From DASXUC01 sp036004445 (GTDB lineage Bacteria; Sysuimicrobiota; Sysuimicrobiia; Sysuimicrobiales; Kaftiobacteriaceae): DNA of 64,000 nucleotides. This document shows positions 49,605 through 58,236 of this stretch, piece by piece. How positions within the stretch are numbered: position 1 is the first letter of the stretch; each line of letters starts with the position of its first letter. The translations under genes were made by a program, and so were the position numbers. The stretch spans positions 32,704 to 96,703 of the forward strand of contig DASYRL010000012.1 of NCBI GenBank assembly GCA_036004445.1, read 5' to 3'. A model generated the notes under the pieces. It had not been told where the DNA came from. It worked only from the letters and a program-made list of their open reading frames with translations, and did no database searches.

Positions 49605-51977
49605 ATGCGCCGGCCCCTCGTCTGGTTCGCCATCGCGTTTGCGGCGGGGATCGCCGTCGCCCGCTGGACGTTGCTCACCAGCTTCGCCTGGCTGGCGCTG
49701 GCCGGCGCGGCCTGCGGCCTGGCGCTGATCCGGCTGCGGGCGGGCCGGTCTGCGGTAGTGCTCTTGCTCGTCGCGGCGTGGACCGCCGGGGGCCTGTGGT
49801 CCTCGCTTGATCGTTTCGCCGCATCGGTCGATCCATTCGCCGGGTTGATGGGCCTCCCGGTCACCGTCGAAGGCCTGATCGTCCGCCCGCCGCAGGTCCT
49901 TACCGGAGCGCTGCGGAGGCGGACCCGCCTCACCGTCACCGTCGATCGGGTGGATCGTCTCCATCACGGTCCTCGCGGCACACTCCTCATCACACTCACG
50001 GACCGGCGGGCGTTCGCCTACGGCGACCGCATTCGGGCGCACGGTCGGCTGTATCGCCCGCCGCCGGCCGGGAATCCGGGTGAGGTGTCCTACCGCGATG
50101 CGTTGCGATCGGCGGGGATCGACGCCGCGATGACGGTGCGCCGCGGCGCCGACGTCCGGCTCATCTCAAGAGGCGGGGGAAATCCAATTCTCGCGGCCGC
50201 GTACGGCCTGCGGGCGCGTCTGACCGCGTTCATGCACGGTGGCCTCCCTGAACCCGAAGGAGCGCTGCTGTCCAGTCTGCTGCTCGGCGACGACGGCGCC
50301 ATCGCCCCGTCGCTGCGCGAGGCGTTTCGCAGTGCGGGGCTGCTCCACGTCCTTGTCGTGTCCGGCGCCCAGGTCGCGCTGGTTGTCGGCAGTATCCTGT
50401 GGGTCGGCCGTCTCGTGCGCGCGCCGCCACGACCGGCGGCCGTCGCCGCGGCGGGCGCGGTGGCATTCTTCGCGCTGATGACCGGATGGGTCCCGTCTGT
50501 GGGACGGGCGACGGTGATGGCGCTGGTGGGCGTGGCCGCGTCTCTGTTGCGGCGCGATCGCGACGCCTACACGTCGCTGGCCGCCGCCGCGCTCGTCCTG
50601 TTGATCGCGGAACCGGCGCTGCTGGCCGACCTGGGTTTCCAGCTCTCGTTTGCCGCGACATGGGGCCTGCTGTACGTCGCCCCCGCGCTCGCCGGCCGGA
50701 TCGCGGCGGGTCCGCGCTGGCTGCGGGCGCTGGTCAGCATGACGGTGGGGGCGCAGCTGGCCGTGCTCCCGCTGCTGGCGTACCACGTCGGGCGGATCTC
50801 CGTGGCCGGCTTCATCGCCAACCTGCTGGTGGTGCCGATCGTCGGCGTGCTCGTCCCGGTGGGCTTCGCCGCCGCGGCCGTGGGCCTGGCCACGCCGGTG
50901 GTGGGCGGCGCGGCGCTGGCCGTCCTGCGCCCTCTGCTGACCGTGCTGATGTCCACGGCCGAGTTCTTCGGCCGGACGCCGGGGGCCACGATCGCCATCG
51001 TCCCGCCGGATGTGCTGACCACAGCCGGCCTCTACGCCGTCTTGGTGGCGGCGACCGAAGTGGTGCGCGGTGCGATCCGACTCACACCGCCGCGCCTGGT
51101 GACTGGCTGCTGCGCGGTGGTGGCTGCCGTGTTGTGGATGCAGGCGGCGGCCGCGTCACCGGGGCGGCTGGTCATCACCGTGCTCGACGTCGGCCAGGGC
51201 GACGCGATCCTGGTGCAGTCCCCCGGCGGCGCATCCCTGCTGATCGACGGCGGGGGCGACATCGAAGGCCGGCCCAGCGGGTACGACGTGGGGGCGCAGC
51301 GGGTGGTGCCCGCGCTGCGCCGGCTGGGCGTCCGCGCCCTCGACGTCGTCGTGCTCTCGCATCCCCATGAGGACCACGCCGGAGGACTGGTCGCCGTCCT
51401 GAAGAACTTCAGGGTGGGTCTGGTCCTGGATGCGGGCGTGCCGCACCCGGCGCCGGGATACGTGGCCCTGCTGCGGTGGATTGAGCACACGAAAATCCCG
51501 TACCGGTTGGCCCGGCGCGGGATGCGCCTCGACCTGGGAGACGGAGTATCGGTGACGGTCCTGCATCCCGAAGAGCCGCTACTGCTGGGAACCGGTTCAG
51601 ATCCGAATCTCAACAGTGTGGTGTTGCGCGTGACCTACGGTCGGCTCAGCGCGCTGTTCGCTGGGGATCTGGAGGCGCCGATCGAGTGGAAGCTGCTGGC
51701 CGACGGTGACGACCTCCGCAGCGCCGTCCTCAAGGTCGGCCACCACGGCAGTGCGACGAGCTCGAGACCTGAATTTCTCGATGCCGTTCGTCCCACGGTG
51801 GCCGTCATCTCGGTGGGCGCCTGGAATCCGTTCGGCCACCCCCACCGGTCCACGCTCGACGCCCTGGATGAAGCGGGGGCGGTAGTGTATCGAACCGACC
51901 GACACGGCGCCGTGACGATCACGACCGACGGAAACCGGCTGTGGGTCCGGACCGTTCGTGATGCGAGCGATCGTTGA
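49605..51977 (+). CDS. comEC: ComEC/Rec2 DNA-uptake channel protein
   Basis: A 790-residue membrane protein for passage of transforming single-stranded DNA through the cytoplasmic membrane. It starts with membrane helices and an OB-like DUF4131 domain. The ComEC core follows (LLLGDDGAIAPSLREAFRSA and GLLHVLVVSGAQVALVVG, where the family's usual HVS-G-H reads Gln at the His position), then about ten helices. A C-terminal metallo-beta-lactamase-like domain has LDVGQGDAILVQ, VVLSHPHEDHAGGL and VGHHGSATSS. It forms an operon with a DUF3006 protein and holA. ComF is encoded at 20216. Confidence 0.94.
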   Translation: MRRPLVWFAIAFAAGIAVARWTLLTSFAWLALAGAACGLALIRLRAGRSAVVLLLVAAWTAGGLWSSLDRFAASVDPFAGLMGLPVTVEGLIVRPPQVLTGALRRRTRLTVTVDRVDRLHHGPRGTLLITLTDRRAFAYGDRIRAHGRLYRPPPAGNPGEVSYRDALRSAGIDAAMTVRRGADVRLISRGGGNPILAAAYGLRARLTAFMHGGLPEPEGALLSSLLLGDDGAIAPSLREAFRSAGLLHVLVVSGAQVALVVGSILWVGRLVRAPPRPAAVAAAGAVAFFALMTGWVPSVGRATVMALVGVAASLLRRDRDAYTSLAAAALVLLIAEPALLADLGFQLSFAATWGLLYVAPALAGRIAAGPRWLRALVSMTVGAQLAVLPLLAYHVGRISVAGFIANLLVVPIVGVLVPVGFAAAAVGLATPVVGGAALAVLRPLLTVLMSTAEFFGRTPGATIAIVPPDVLTTAGLYAVLVAATEVVRGAIRLTPPRLVTGCCAVVAAVLWMQAAAASPGRLVITVLDVGQGDAILVQSPGGASLLIDGGGDIEGRPSGYDVGAQRVVPALRRLGVRALDVVVLSHPHEDHAGGLVAVLKNFRVGLVLDAGVPHPAPGYVALLRWIEHTKIPYRLARRGMRLDLGDGVSVTVLHPEEPLLLGTGSDPNLNSVVLRVTYGRLSALFAGDLEAPIEWKLLADGDDLRSAVLKVGHHGSATSSRPEFLDAVRPTVAVISVGAWNPFGHPHRSTLDALDEAGAVVYRTDRHGAVTITTDGNRLWVRTVRDASDR

Positions 51978-52173
51978 CCGGATCGAAGAGGATGTTGCCG
52001 TCCTCATCTTTGAGGACGGCGGGCGGGCCTACGTGCCCGCGGCCCACCTGCCGGCGGGAGCGGGGGAGGGAACAGTCCTGCGCCTGTCGTGGACCGTCGA
52101 CAGCAGCGGCGCGGCGGAGGTGTCCGAGATGATCGAGCGGCTCCGAGCCCGGACGGAGGAGCATCTGGAGTGA
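51961..52173 (+). CDS. DUF3006 family protein
   Basis: A 70-residue protein (start MRAIVDRIEEDVAVLIFEDG) matching the DUF3006 pattern, a small beta-rich domain commonly encoded beside ComEC-type metallo-beta-lactamase proteins. It overlaps the comEC 3' end by 17 bases, and its TGA overlaps the GTG of holA, so the three genes are translationally coupled. The function is unknown. Confidence 0.85.
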   Translation: MRAIVDRIEEDVAVLIFEDGGRAYVPAAHLPAGAGEGTVLRLSWTVDSSGAAEVSEMIERLRARTEEHLE

Positions 52174-53171
52174 ATCCCCCTCGCGCGAAGCCCCAGCCAT
52201 CGCCCGCGGTCCATCTCCTGGTCGGAGAGGAAGATCTGCTGGTGGAGCAGGCGCTGGCCGAACTGCTTGACGCGGTGATCCCTGCCGCCGACCGTGCCCT
52301 CAACCTCGATGTCGTCCGCGCGGACGAAGCGCCGATCGACGACATCATCACCCGCGTGGATACGCTGCCGTTCTTCGGGGCCCACCGGGTCGTCGTGGTC
52401 AGGGACGCCGACCGGTGGAATGCGGCCGATCAGGAACGGCTGGCCGCCTACCTCGATCACGGACCGCCGCCGTCGGTCCTCATCCTGGTGGCGGGGGCTT
52501 TGGATCGGCGGCGGAAGCTGTTCTCCGCGGTCAAACGAGCGGGCAGCGTGCGCGAGTTCCCCCGCCTGAAGACCTACCAGCTCGCGTCCTGGGTAAGCGG
52601 CCGTGCGAAGCAGCAGGACCGCGCCATCGACCGGGACGCCGCGGACGCGCTGGTCGCCCTCGTCGGATCGGGACTGCGCCAGCTGGCCCTGGAGCTGGAC
52701 AAGGTCGTTGCTTTTGCCGGCGATCGTCCGCGCGTCACCCGCGCCGATGTGGAGGCCGCGGCGAGCCGGCGGGCCGAGACGACCATCTTCCATCTCGTGG
52801 ACGCGGTCGGCGAACGCCGGACCGAGCGGGCGCTGCGCCATCTCGTGGACATCCTTGCCGAGGAGGCGCCGCCGTACGTGCTGTTCATGATTGCGCGGCA
52901 GTTTCGTCTGCTGCTGCGGGCCCGTTCGCTGCAGGCGCAGAGACGGGAGGGGGCGGCGCTGCAACGCGCGCTGGGCGTGCCGCCGTTCCTCGTCGAGCGC
53001 GTCCTGGCACAGGCGCGGAACTTCCCTCTCGAAGTGTTCCCGGCGATCTTCGCGCGGCTCCAGGACGCCGACCGCGCCGTCAAGAGCACCGGCCATCCGG
53101 ATCTCGCGCTGGAAACCCTCGTGGTCGAACTATGCGAGGAGAAGATAACTATCGCGCAGTCGTCCGCTTGA
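52170..53171 (+). CDS. holA: DNA polymerase III delta subunit
   Basis: A 333-residue clamp-loader delta subunit that opens the beta clamp. GTG 52170 follows GGAGG and overlaps the previous stop. Family features include VHLLVGEEDLLVEQAL at the N-terminus, VDTLPFFGAHRVVVVRDADR, and a C-terminal helical collar domain with LRQLALELDKVVAFAG and MIARQFRLLLRA. comEC-holA-rpsT clustering is common in Gram-positive-like bacteria. Its 3' end overlaps the convergent rpsT by 23 bases. Confidence 0.93.
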   Translation: MNPPRAKPQPSPAVHLLVGEEDLLVEQALAELLDAVIPAADRALNLDVVRADEAPIDDIITRVDTLPFFGAHRVVVVRDADRWNAADQERLAAYLDHGPPPSVLILVAGALDRRRKLFSAVKRAGSVREFPRLKTYQLASWVSGRAKQQDRAIDRDAADALVALVGSGLRQLALELDKVVAFAGDRPRVTRADVEAAASRRAETTIFHLVDAVGERRTERALRHLVDILAEEAPPYVLFMIARQFRLLLRARSLQAQRREGAALQRALGVPPFLVERVLAQARNFPLEVFPAIFARLQDADRAVKSTGHPDLALETLVVELCEEKITIAQSSA

Positions 53172-53385
53172 GCAGTCTCGACTTCTTCCGTGCGGCGGTG
53201 TTCTTGTGGATGATGCCCTTCCGTGCGGCCCGGTCCAGGGCGGCAATCGCGAGGGCGACCGCGTCGGGCTGCTCGGCCGCCTGCCGCGCCACGGTCTTCA
53301 GGTGGGACTGGACACCCTGGTTGCGCAGCCGGCGTCTCACCGACTGCCGTTTTCGCTTTAACCCAGACTTGGATCGTTTTGCCAC
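53149..53385 (-). CDS. rpsT: 30S ribosomal protein S20
   Basis: A 78-residue basic protein (start MAKRSKSGLKRKRQSVRRR) that binds 16S rRNA in the small subunit body. The C-terminal HKNTAARKKSRL motif is diagnostic of S20. The start is GTG after GAGGAG. It overlaps holA in opposite orientation, the usual gene order of this cluster. Confidence 0.96.
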   Translation of the reverse strand: MAKRSKSGLKRKRQSVRRRLRNQGVQSHLKTVARQAAEQPDAVALAIAALDRAARKGIIHKNTAARKKSRLLKRTTAR

Positions 53386-53442
53386 AGCGGCTCCTCACTC
53401 GATGCGCGGCATTCGGACCTGGGCTATCCTATCACAGCGCTG

Positions 53443-55041
53443 ATGGCGGAACAAGGGACGCACAGATTGGGTGGGCTCGCCAGAGCCGCGACGCTCATGG
53501 CCGCCGCGACCGTGGCCAGCCGCCTGCTCGGCGTCGCCAGGGAGATCGTCGCCGCCGCATTGTTCGGCGCCAGTAACGACAAGGCCGCGTACGTCATCGC
53601 GTACTACGTGCCCTTCTTCGTGCAGCGCCTCCTGCTCGGCGGGACCCTCAGTATCATCTTCATCCCGACCATCAGCCGATACCTCGCCCGCGGCGACGAC
53701 GACGGGGCGCGGCGGCTGTCGGGCTCGCTGTTCACCCTCGTCCTGCTGGGCGGCATCGGCATGGTGGCGGTGGGGGAACTGGCTGCCCCGCTGCTGGTCC
53801 GGATCGCCGCTCCGGGGTTTGCGGCGATCCCCGGAATGACCGCGACAGCGATTGCCCTGACGCGCATCATCTTCGTGGCGATGCTGTTCCTCGCGCTCTC
53901 CCTGTTTGTGACTGGGTTCCTCCAGGCCCACCATCAATTCACGATCCCCGCCGTGTCGCCGCTGCTGTTCAACCTGGTTATTATCGGAGGCACACTCGTG
54001 CTCGGTCCCCGGATCGGCATCGCCGGGCTGGCGCTCAGCTGGATCCTCGGCACCGCCGCGCAGTTCGCGGTGCAGCTGCCCGCGGCGCGAGCGCTGGGGT
54101 TGGGGTTCCGCGCGGCAGACATCCACCATCCGGCGGTCCGGGAGATTGCCCGGCTCGCGGTGCCGGCGATCCTCGGACTGGCCGTCGTGGAGATCAACGC
54201 TTACGTCGGCCGTTTCTTCGCTTCCCTGCTTCCGGCAGCGAGCGCGGCCAGCCCGATTGCGGTGCTCGACTATGCTTATGAGGTGGTGCAGGCACCGGCC
54301 GGCATCTTCGCGATCTCGATCGCGACGGCAATCTTCCCCCTGCTCTCCCGGCACGCCGCCTCCGGAGCGTCTGACGATCTCCGGGCCACGGGGTCACTGG
54401 GACTGCGCACCATGCTGGTCGCGATCCTACCCGTGACCGCGGGAATTCTTGCGCTGGCTGCCCCGCTGGTCGCGCTCGTCTTCCAACGGGGAGAGTTCGG
54501 CTCCGCGGCCACGGCCGCCGTCAGCGCGACCATGACCGCCTACGCCGTCGGGCTGCCGGCGATCGGAGCGTATTATGTCGTGACGCGGACGTACTACGCA
54601 CTCCACGACATGGCGACGCCCGTGCGCGTCGGAGTGGGCATGGTCGCCCTGAACGCCGTCCTCGACTACCTGCTCATGCGAATCTTCGGAGTTGCCGGAA
54701 TCGCGCTTGCGACCTCACTGGTAGCTACCATAAATATCGGAACGCTGCTGTGGCTGCTCCGCCGCCGCCTCGCGGGGATTGATGGAGTGCGGCTGGTCCG
54801 GACAGTCCTGCGTGCGGGGACAGCGGCTGGGGCGGCCGGCGCGGTGATGGTGGCGACGTCGGCCGCGCTGCGCGGGGTGATCGGCGGGGGACCTCTGTCG
54901 GCGCTCGCCATCCAGGTCGGCGGCGCGGCGGTGGCCGGGCTGGCGGCGTACGTCGCGGCGTGCGTGCTGCTGCGGGTGGACGAACTGCGGACGATCCGGG
55001 ACCTGCTGCGCGGCCGGCAGGCGCCAGACGCGTCGCGTTGA
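53443..55041 (+). CDS. murJ: Lipid II flippase MurJ
   Basis: A 532-residue MOP-family membrane protein with about 14 helices, exporting lipid-linked peptidoglycan precursor. It has GLARAATLMAAATVASRLLG, AYVIAYYVPFFVQRLLLGGTLS and FIPTISRYLARG, plus the helix VFQRGEFGSAA (central Arg important for flipping in E. coli). It is predicted in the cytoplasmic membrane. It ends just before the heat-shock promoter of hrcA. Confidence 0.94.
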   Translation: MAEQGTHRLGGLARAATLMAAATVASRLLGVAREIVAAALFGASNDKAAYVIAYYVPFFVQRLLLGGTLSIIFIPTISRYLARGDDDGARRLSGSLFTLVLLGGIGMVAVGELAAPLLVRIAAPGFAAIPGMTATAIALTRIIFVAMLFLALSLFVTGFLQAHHQFTIPAVSPLLFNLVIIGGTLVLGPRIGIAGLALSWILGTAAQFAVQLPAARALGLGFRAADIHHPAVREIARLAVPAILGLAVVEINAYVGRFFASLLPAASAASPIAVLDYAYEVVQAPAGIFAISIATAIFPLLSRHAASGASDDLRATGSLGLRTMLVAILPVTAGILALAAPLVALVFQRGEFGSAATAAVSATMTAYAVGLPAIGAYYVVTRTYYALHDMATPVRVGVGMVALNAVLDYLLMRIFGVAGIALATSLVATINIGTLLWLLRRRLAGIDGVRLVRTVLRAGTAAGAAGAVMVATSAALRGVIGGGPLSALAIQVGGAAVAGLAAYVAACVLLRVDELRTIRDLLRGRQAPDASR

Positions 55042-55067
55042 CACCGTCTTTGAGCGGGTGGTATCGT
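55038..55067 (+). promoter_or_regulatory. Promoter of hrcA-dnaJ
   Basis: A perfect TTGACA (55038-55043) and TATCGT (55062-55067) are spaced by 18 bases. The TTG of the -35 box overlaps the murJ stop codon. The start of transcription would fall at about 55074, just before the CIRCE site. Confidence 0.75.
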
Positions 55068-55080
55068 GGACGAAAGGTGC

Positions 55081-55107
55081 TTAGCACTCTTTGGCGGTGA
55101 GTGCTAA
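55081..55107 (+). promoter_or_regulatory. CIRCE operator (HrcA binding site)
   Basis: TTAGCACTC (55081-55089), a nine-base spacer, and GAGTGCTAA (55099-55107) are a perfect match to the CIRCE consensus. It lies between the predicted transcription start and the hrcA start codon, so HrcA represses its own operon. Confidence 0.97.
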
Positions 55108-55120
55108 CGATGAAACCCCG

Positions 55121-56146
55121 ATGAGAGTACTGGACGGTCGCAAGACCGCGATCCTGCGCGCGGTCATCGAGGACCACATTCAGACCGCGGATCCGGTGGG
55201 CTCCGAGACGCTCGCGCACCGGCTGCGATTGGGCGTGAGCCCGGCAACCATCCGCAACGAAATGGCGGCCCTCGAGGAGATGGGCTACCTGTCCCAGCCG
55301 CATACGTCGGCCGGACGGGTTCCGACCGACCGCGGCTACCGCCTCTACGTCGACGCCGTCTTGATGGAAGCACGCCTCACCCCCCAGGAGCGCGCCCGCG
55401 TGACGCGGCCGGTCCCGGTGGCGGAAGGCCCCGGGCGGATGGCCGAAGCCGCGGCGCGCACGCTGGCGTCGGTGACCGAGTACGCGTCCGTGGTTGCCCC
55501 GCCGCGCACGGATCATCTCCTGTTCAAACACGTCCACTTCATCCCGTTTGGTTCGACGCGCGTGATGGCCGTCATCGTGACCAATGCCGGCGTGACTGAA
55601 GGCAAGATGCTCGATTTGGGAGAAGGCCTGGATCCCGACGATCTGGACCGGCTATCGCGCATGGTCAGCCGGCGGCTCGAGGGGCATCGGCTCGACGAGA
55701 TCACCGACGCCCTGCTCGCCGAGGTGGTGCACGAAGCCGCCTGGCAGCAGCGGGCCGTGCGGGAGCTGGCCGCGTGGCTGCACCGGTATCTGCCGATGGT
55801 GCAGCGCCGCGTGTTCATCGACGGCGCCGCGAACATCCTCAAGCAGCCCGAGTTTCAGGACATCCGGACCGCCCAGCCCGTGCTGCTGGCGCTGCAGCAG
55901 GAAGAGATCTTCTCGGATCTTCTCGGCGGCTCGTCGGGCCGGGCGGTGTGGATTACCATCGGGACCGAGAACCCCCACGAGGTCCTGCACGCGTGCAGCG
56001 TCGTCGCCGCGACGTACGGACCCCACGACATGCCCGTAGGCGCCCTGGCCATTCTCGGCCCGACCCGGATGAAGTATGGAAAGGTTATCGCCATGGTCCG
56101 CTACCTGGCGCACAGCCTGAGCCAGGCGCTCGGCGACGCTGTCTAG
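55121..56146 (+). CDS. hrcA: Heat-inducible transcription repressor HrcA
   Basis: A 341-residue repressor that binds CIRCE and is released on heat shock. The N-terminal winged helix (RKTAILRAVIEDHIQTADPVGSETLA and YLSQPHTSAGRVPTDRGYRLYVD) is fully conserved. The C-terminal dimer domain contains FIDGAANILKQPEF and ITIGTENPHEVLHACSVV. ATG 55121 is preferred, because earlier in-frame starts overlap the CIRCE operator. dnaJ follows after four bases; grpE and dnaK are not in the unit. Confidence 0.95.
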   Translation: MRVLDGRKTAILRAVIEDHIQTADPVGSETLAHRLRLGVSPATIRNEMAALEEMGYLSQPHTSAGRVPTDRGYRLYVDAVLMEARLTPQERARVTRPVPVAEGPGRMAEAAARTLASVTEYASVVAPPRTDHLLFKHVHFIPFGSTRVMAVIVTNAGVTEGKMLDLGEGLDPDDLDRLSRMVSRRLEGHRLDEITDALLAEVVHEAAWQQRAVRELAAWLHRYLPMVQRRVFIDGAANILKQPEFQDIRTAQPVLLALQQEEIFSDLLGGSSGRAVWITIGTENPHEVLHACSVVAATYGPHDMPVGALAILGPTRMKYGKVIAMVRYLAHSLSQALGDAV

Positions 56147-56150
56147 CGGC

Positions 56151-57254
56151 ATGCGGGATTACTACGACATCCTCGGCGTAGATCGGACCGCGTCGGCAGA
56201 CGAGATCAAGCGCGCGTTCCGCCGTCTGGCCCGCGAGCATCATCCCGACGTCAAGCAGAACGATCCGCAGGCCGACGAGCAGTTCAAGGTCATCAACGAG
56301 GCGTATCAGGTCCTCAGCGATCCCCGGCGCCGCGCGCACTATGATCGCTTCGGGACGGCGGAACCCACCGGCGGGTTCGGCGATGCCCGCGACGGCGGGT
56401 TCGGTCCGCTGGACAGCCTGTTCGACATGTTCTTCGGGGGCCGCGGCGGCTCGCCCGATCCACGCGCGCCGTCACGCGGCAGCGACCTTCGCCTCGACGT
56501 TGCGCTGACGCTCGAAGAAGCCGCCGCCGGCGTCGAGAAGACCATCGACGTCAGGCGGCTCGATACCTGTCCGGTCTGCTTCGGCACCGGGGCGGAACGC
56601 GGCTCGTCGGCTGAACGCTGCCCGACCTGCGGGGGTGCCGGAGAGCTCCGGTATTCCCAGCGCACGGTCTTCGGGAATTTCACCCAGATCGGCACGTGCT
56701 CGACGTGCGACGGGACGGGCCAAGTCATCCGTCACCCCTGTCCGCAGTGCCGGGGGACGGGGAAGACCGAACTCACACGCCAGGTCACCGTCAAGATCCC
56801 GGCCGGCGTGGACGACGGGGCGCGCCTGCGGCTGTCCGGCGAAGGCGAGGCCGGATCGCGCGGCGGCGCACGCGGCGACTTGTACGTCTTTCTGCATCTG
56901 GCGCCGCACCCCGTGTTCCAGCGGCGGGGGGCGGACCTGTACACCACCGTCCCGGTCTCCCTCGTCCAGTCGGCCCTGGGCGATGAGGTCGAGATCCCCA
57001 CGCTCGCCGGTCCCCAGGTGCACGCCATTCCTGCGGGGATGCAGCCGGGCGACGTGGTGACGCTGCGCGGGAAAGGCATGCCGACGATGCGCGGCGGAGC
57101 GGGTGACCTGCATGCGACGATCGAGGTGCGCATTCCGACTCGCCTCACCGCGGAGCAGCAGGGCCTGCTCCTGCAATTCGCGGCGGCGCGCGGAGAGAAG
57201 ATCAAGCCACAAAAGAAAAAACTGACGGACAAAGTCAAAGAACTACTGCAGTGA
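56151..57254 (+). CDS. dnaJ: Chaperone DnaJ (Hsp40)
   Basis: A 367-residue type I Hsp40 that delivers unfolded proteins to DnaK. Domains in order: a J domain with the HPD motif (HHPDVKQND), a Gly/Phe-rich linker (GGFGDARDGGFGP), a zinc region with four CxxCxGxG units (CPVCFGTG, CPTCGGAG, CSTCDGTG, CPQCRGTG), and the C-terminal substrate-binding domains. It is co-transcribed with hrcA under CIRCE control. The TGA stop is the first word of a family B repeat. Confidence 0.96.
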   Translation: MRDYYDILGVDRTASADEIKRAFRRLAREHHPDVKQNDPQADEQFKVINEAYQVLSDPRRRAHYDRFGTAEPTGGFGDARDGGFGPLDSLFDMFFGGRGGSPDPRAPSRGSDLRLDVALTLEEAAAGVEKTIDVRRLDTCPVCFGTGAERGSSAERCPTCGGAGELRYSQRTVFGNFTQIGTCSTCDGTGQVIRHPCPQCRGTGKTELTRQVTVKIPAGVDDGARLRLSGEGEAGSRGGARGDLYVFLHLAPHPVFQRRGADLYTTVPVSLVQSALGDEVEIPTLAGPQVHAIPAGMQPGDVVTLRGKGMPTMRGGAGDLHATIEVRIPTRLTAEQQGLLLQFAAARGEKIKPQKKKLTDKVKELLQ

Positions 57255-57327
57255 ATCGTGAATCGTGAATAGCGAATCGCGCTCGTCGGTTGCCATTCGA
57301 GTCACGAGTCACGAGTCACGATTCACG
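57251..57327. repeat. Family B tandem/inverted repeat, copy 4 (between dnaJ and prmA)
   Basis: The left arm holds GTGAATC, GTGAATC, GTGAATA and GCGAATC (57251-57279). The right arm holds CGAGTCA, CGAGTCA, CGAGTCA and CGATTCA (57299-57327). The dnaJ stop TGA (57252-57254) lies in the first unit and the prmA ATG begins three bases after the right arm, leaving no room for a Shine-Dalgarno outside the repeat. Confidence 0.9.
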
Positions 57328-57329
57328 GC

Positions 57330-58232
57330 ATGAGGTGGGTCGAGGTCTCGATCACCACCGCTCCCCCGGCCGTCGAAGCCATCGCCAACATCCTCCTGGA
57401 GTGCCGCACGGGCGGCATCGTCGAGGAGCATCCCTTCCCCGGGGTTGTCGCGCTCCGCGGCTACCTGCCCGTCGGGCCGGCGGCCGAAGTGACGCTGGCG
57501 GCGATCGCCCGGCGCATCAACGAACTGCCGGCGTTCGGCCTCGACATCGGCGCCGGACGGATCGACACGCTCGAAGTGGAAGATTCGGGATGGGCCAATG
57601 CCTGGAAGATGCACTTCAAACCGTTTGCGGTCGGCGCACACTGGTGGATCAAGCCCACCTGGGACGAGCAGCCCGCCCCGGCGGGGCGCGTCGTCATCGA
57701 GCTGGATCCCGGCATGGCATTCGGAAGCGGGCTGCACCCCTCGACGCAGCTCTGCCTCCGCGTCCTCGAAGAGCGGGTGGTCCCCGGCGCCCGCGTCATC
57801 GACGTGGGGACCGGGTCCGGCATCTTGGCGGTTGCCGCCGCGAAGCTGCAGGCGGCGTCGGTCCTCGCCGTAGACAGCGATCCGATCGCCGTCGCGGTCG
57901 CGCGGCAGAACGCCGCGCACAACGGTGTGGCGTCCACTATCGACGTCCGCGAAGGGTCGCTGCTGGACGGCGCGGCGCTACCGGCTGACCTGATCACGGC
58001 GAACTTGACCGCGGAAATCCACTTTGATCTCCTGCCCACGGCGAGGTCGCATCTGGTTCCCTGCGGGGTGCTGGTCGCCTCGGGGATTATCGAAGACCGC
58101 GTGTTCGAGGTCCGCGCGGTCGCCCGGGCCGCGGGGTTCCAGATAGCGGAGGAGCGGAAAGACGGGGAGTGGCGGTGTCTGGTGCTGACCCACGGGAACG
58201 CGGGAACGCGAGAACGCGGGAACGCGAGCTAG
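57330..58232 (+). CDS. prmA: Ribosomal protein L11 methyltransferase
   Basis: A 300-residue SAM-dependent enzyme that trimethylates ribosomal protein L11. The C-terminal catalytic domain has VIDVGTGSGILAVAAAKL (motif I), VIELDPGMAFGSGLHPSTQ and ITANLTAEIH (the NPPY-equivalent). An N-terminal L11-binding domain precedes it. The last residues (GNAGTRERGNAS) are encoded by a CGGGAACG tandem repeat rather than by family sequence. There is no clear ribosome binding site upstream, since the family B repeat adjoins the start. rsmE follows four bases after the stop. Confidence 0.93.
   Translation: MRWVEVSITTAPPAVEAIANILLECRTGGIVEEHPFPGVVALRGYLPVGPAAEVTLAAIARRINELPAFGLDIGAGRIDTLEVEDSGWANAWKMHFKPFAVGAHWWIKPTWDEQPAPAGRVVIELDPGMAFGSGLHPSTQLCLRVLEERVVPGARVIDVGTGSGILAVAAAKLQAASVLAVDSDPIAVAVARQNAAHNGVASTIDVREGSLLDGAALPADLITANLTAEIHFDLLPTARSHLVPCGVLVASGIIEDRVFEVRAVARAAGFQIAEERKDGEWRCLVLTHGNAGTRERGNAS
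58193..58226. repeat. CGGGAACG short-word repeat in the prmA 3' end
   Basis: Units CGGGAACG, CGGGAACG, CGAGAACG and CGGGAACG follow one another in the coding region and give the non-family C-terminal tail of PrmA. Confidence 0.75.
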
Positions 58233-58236
58233 GGTA

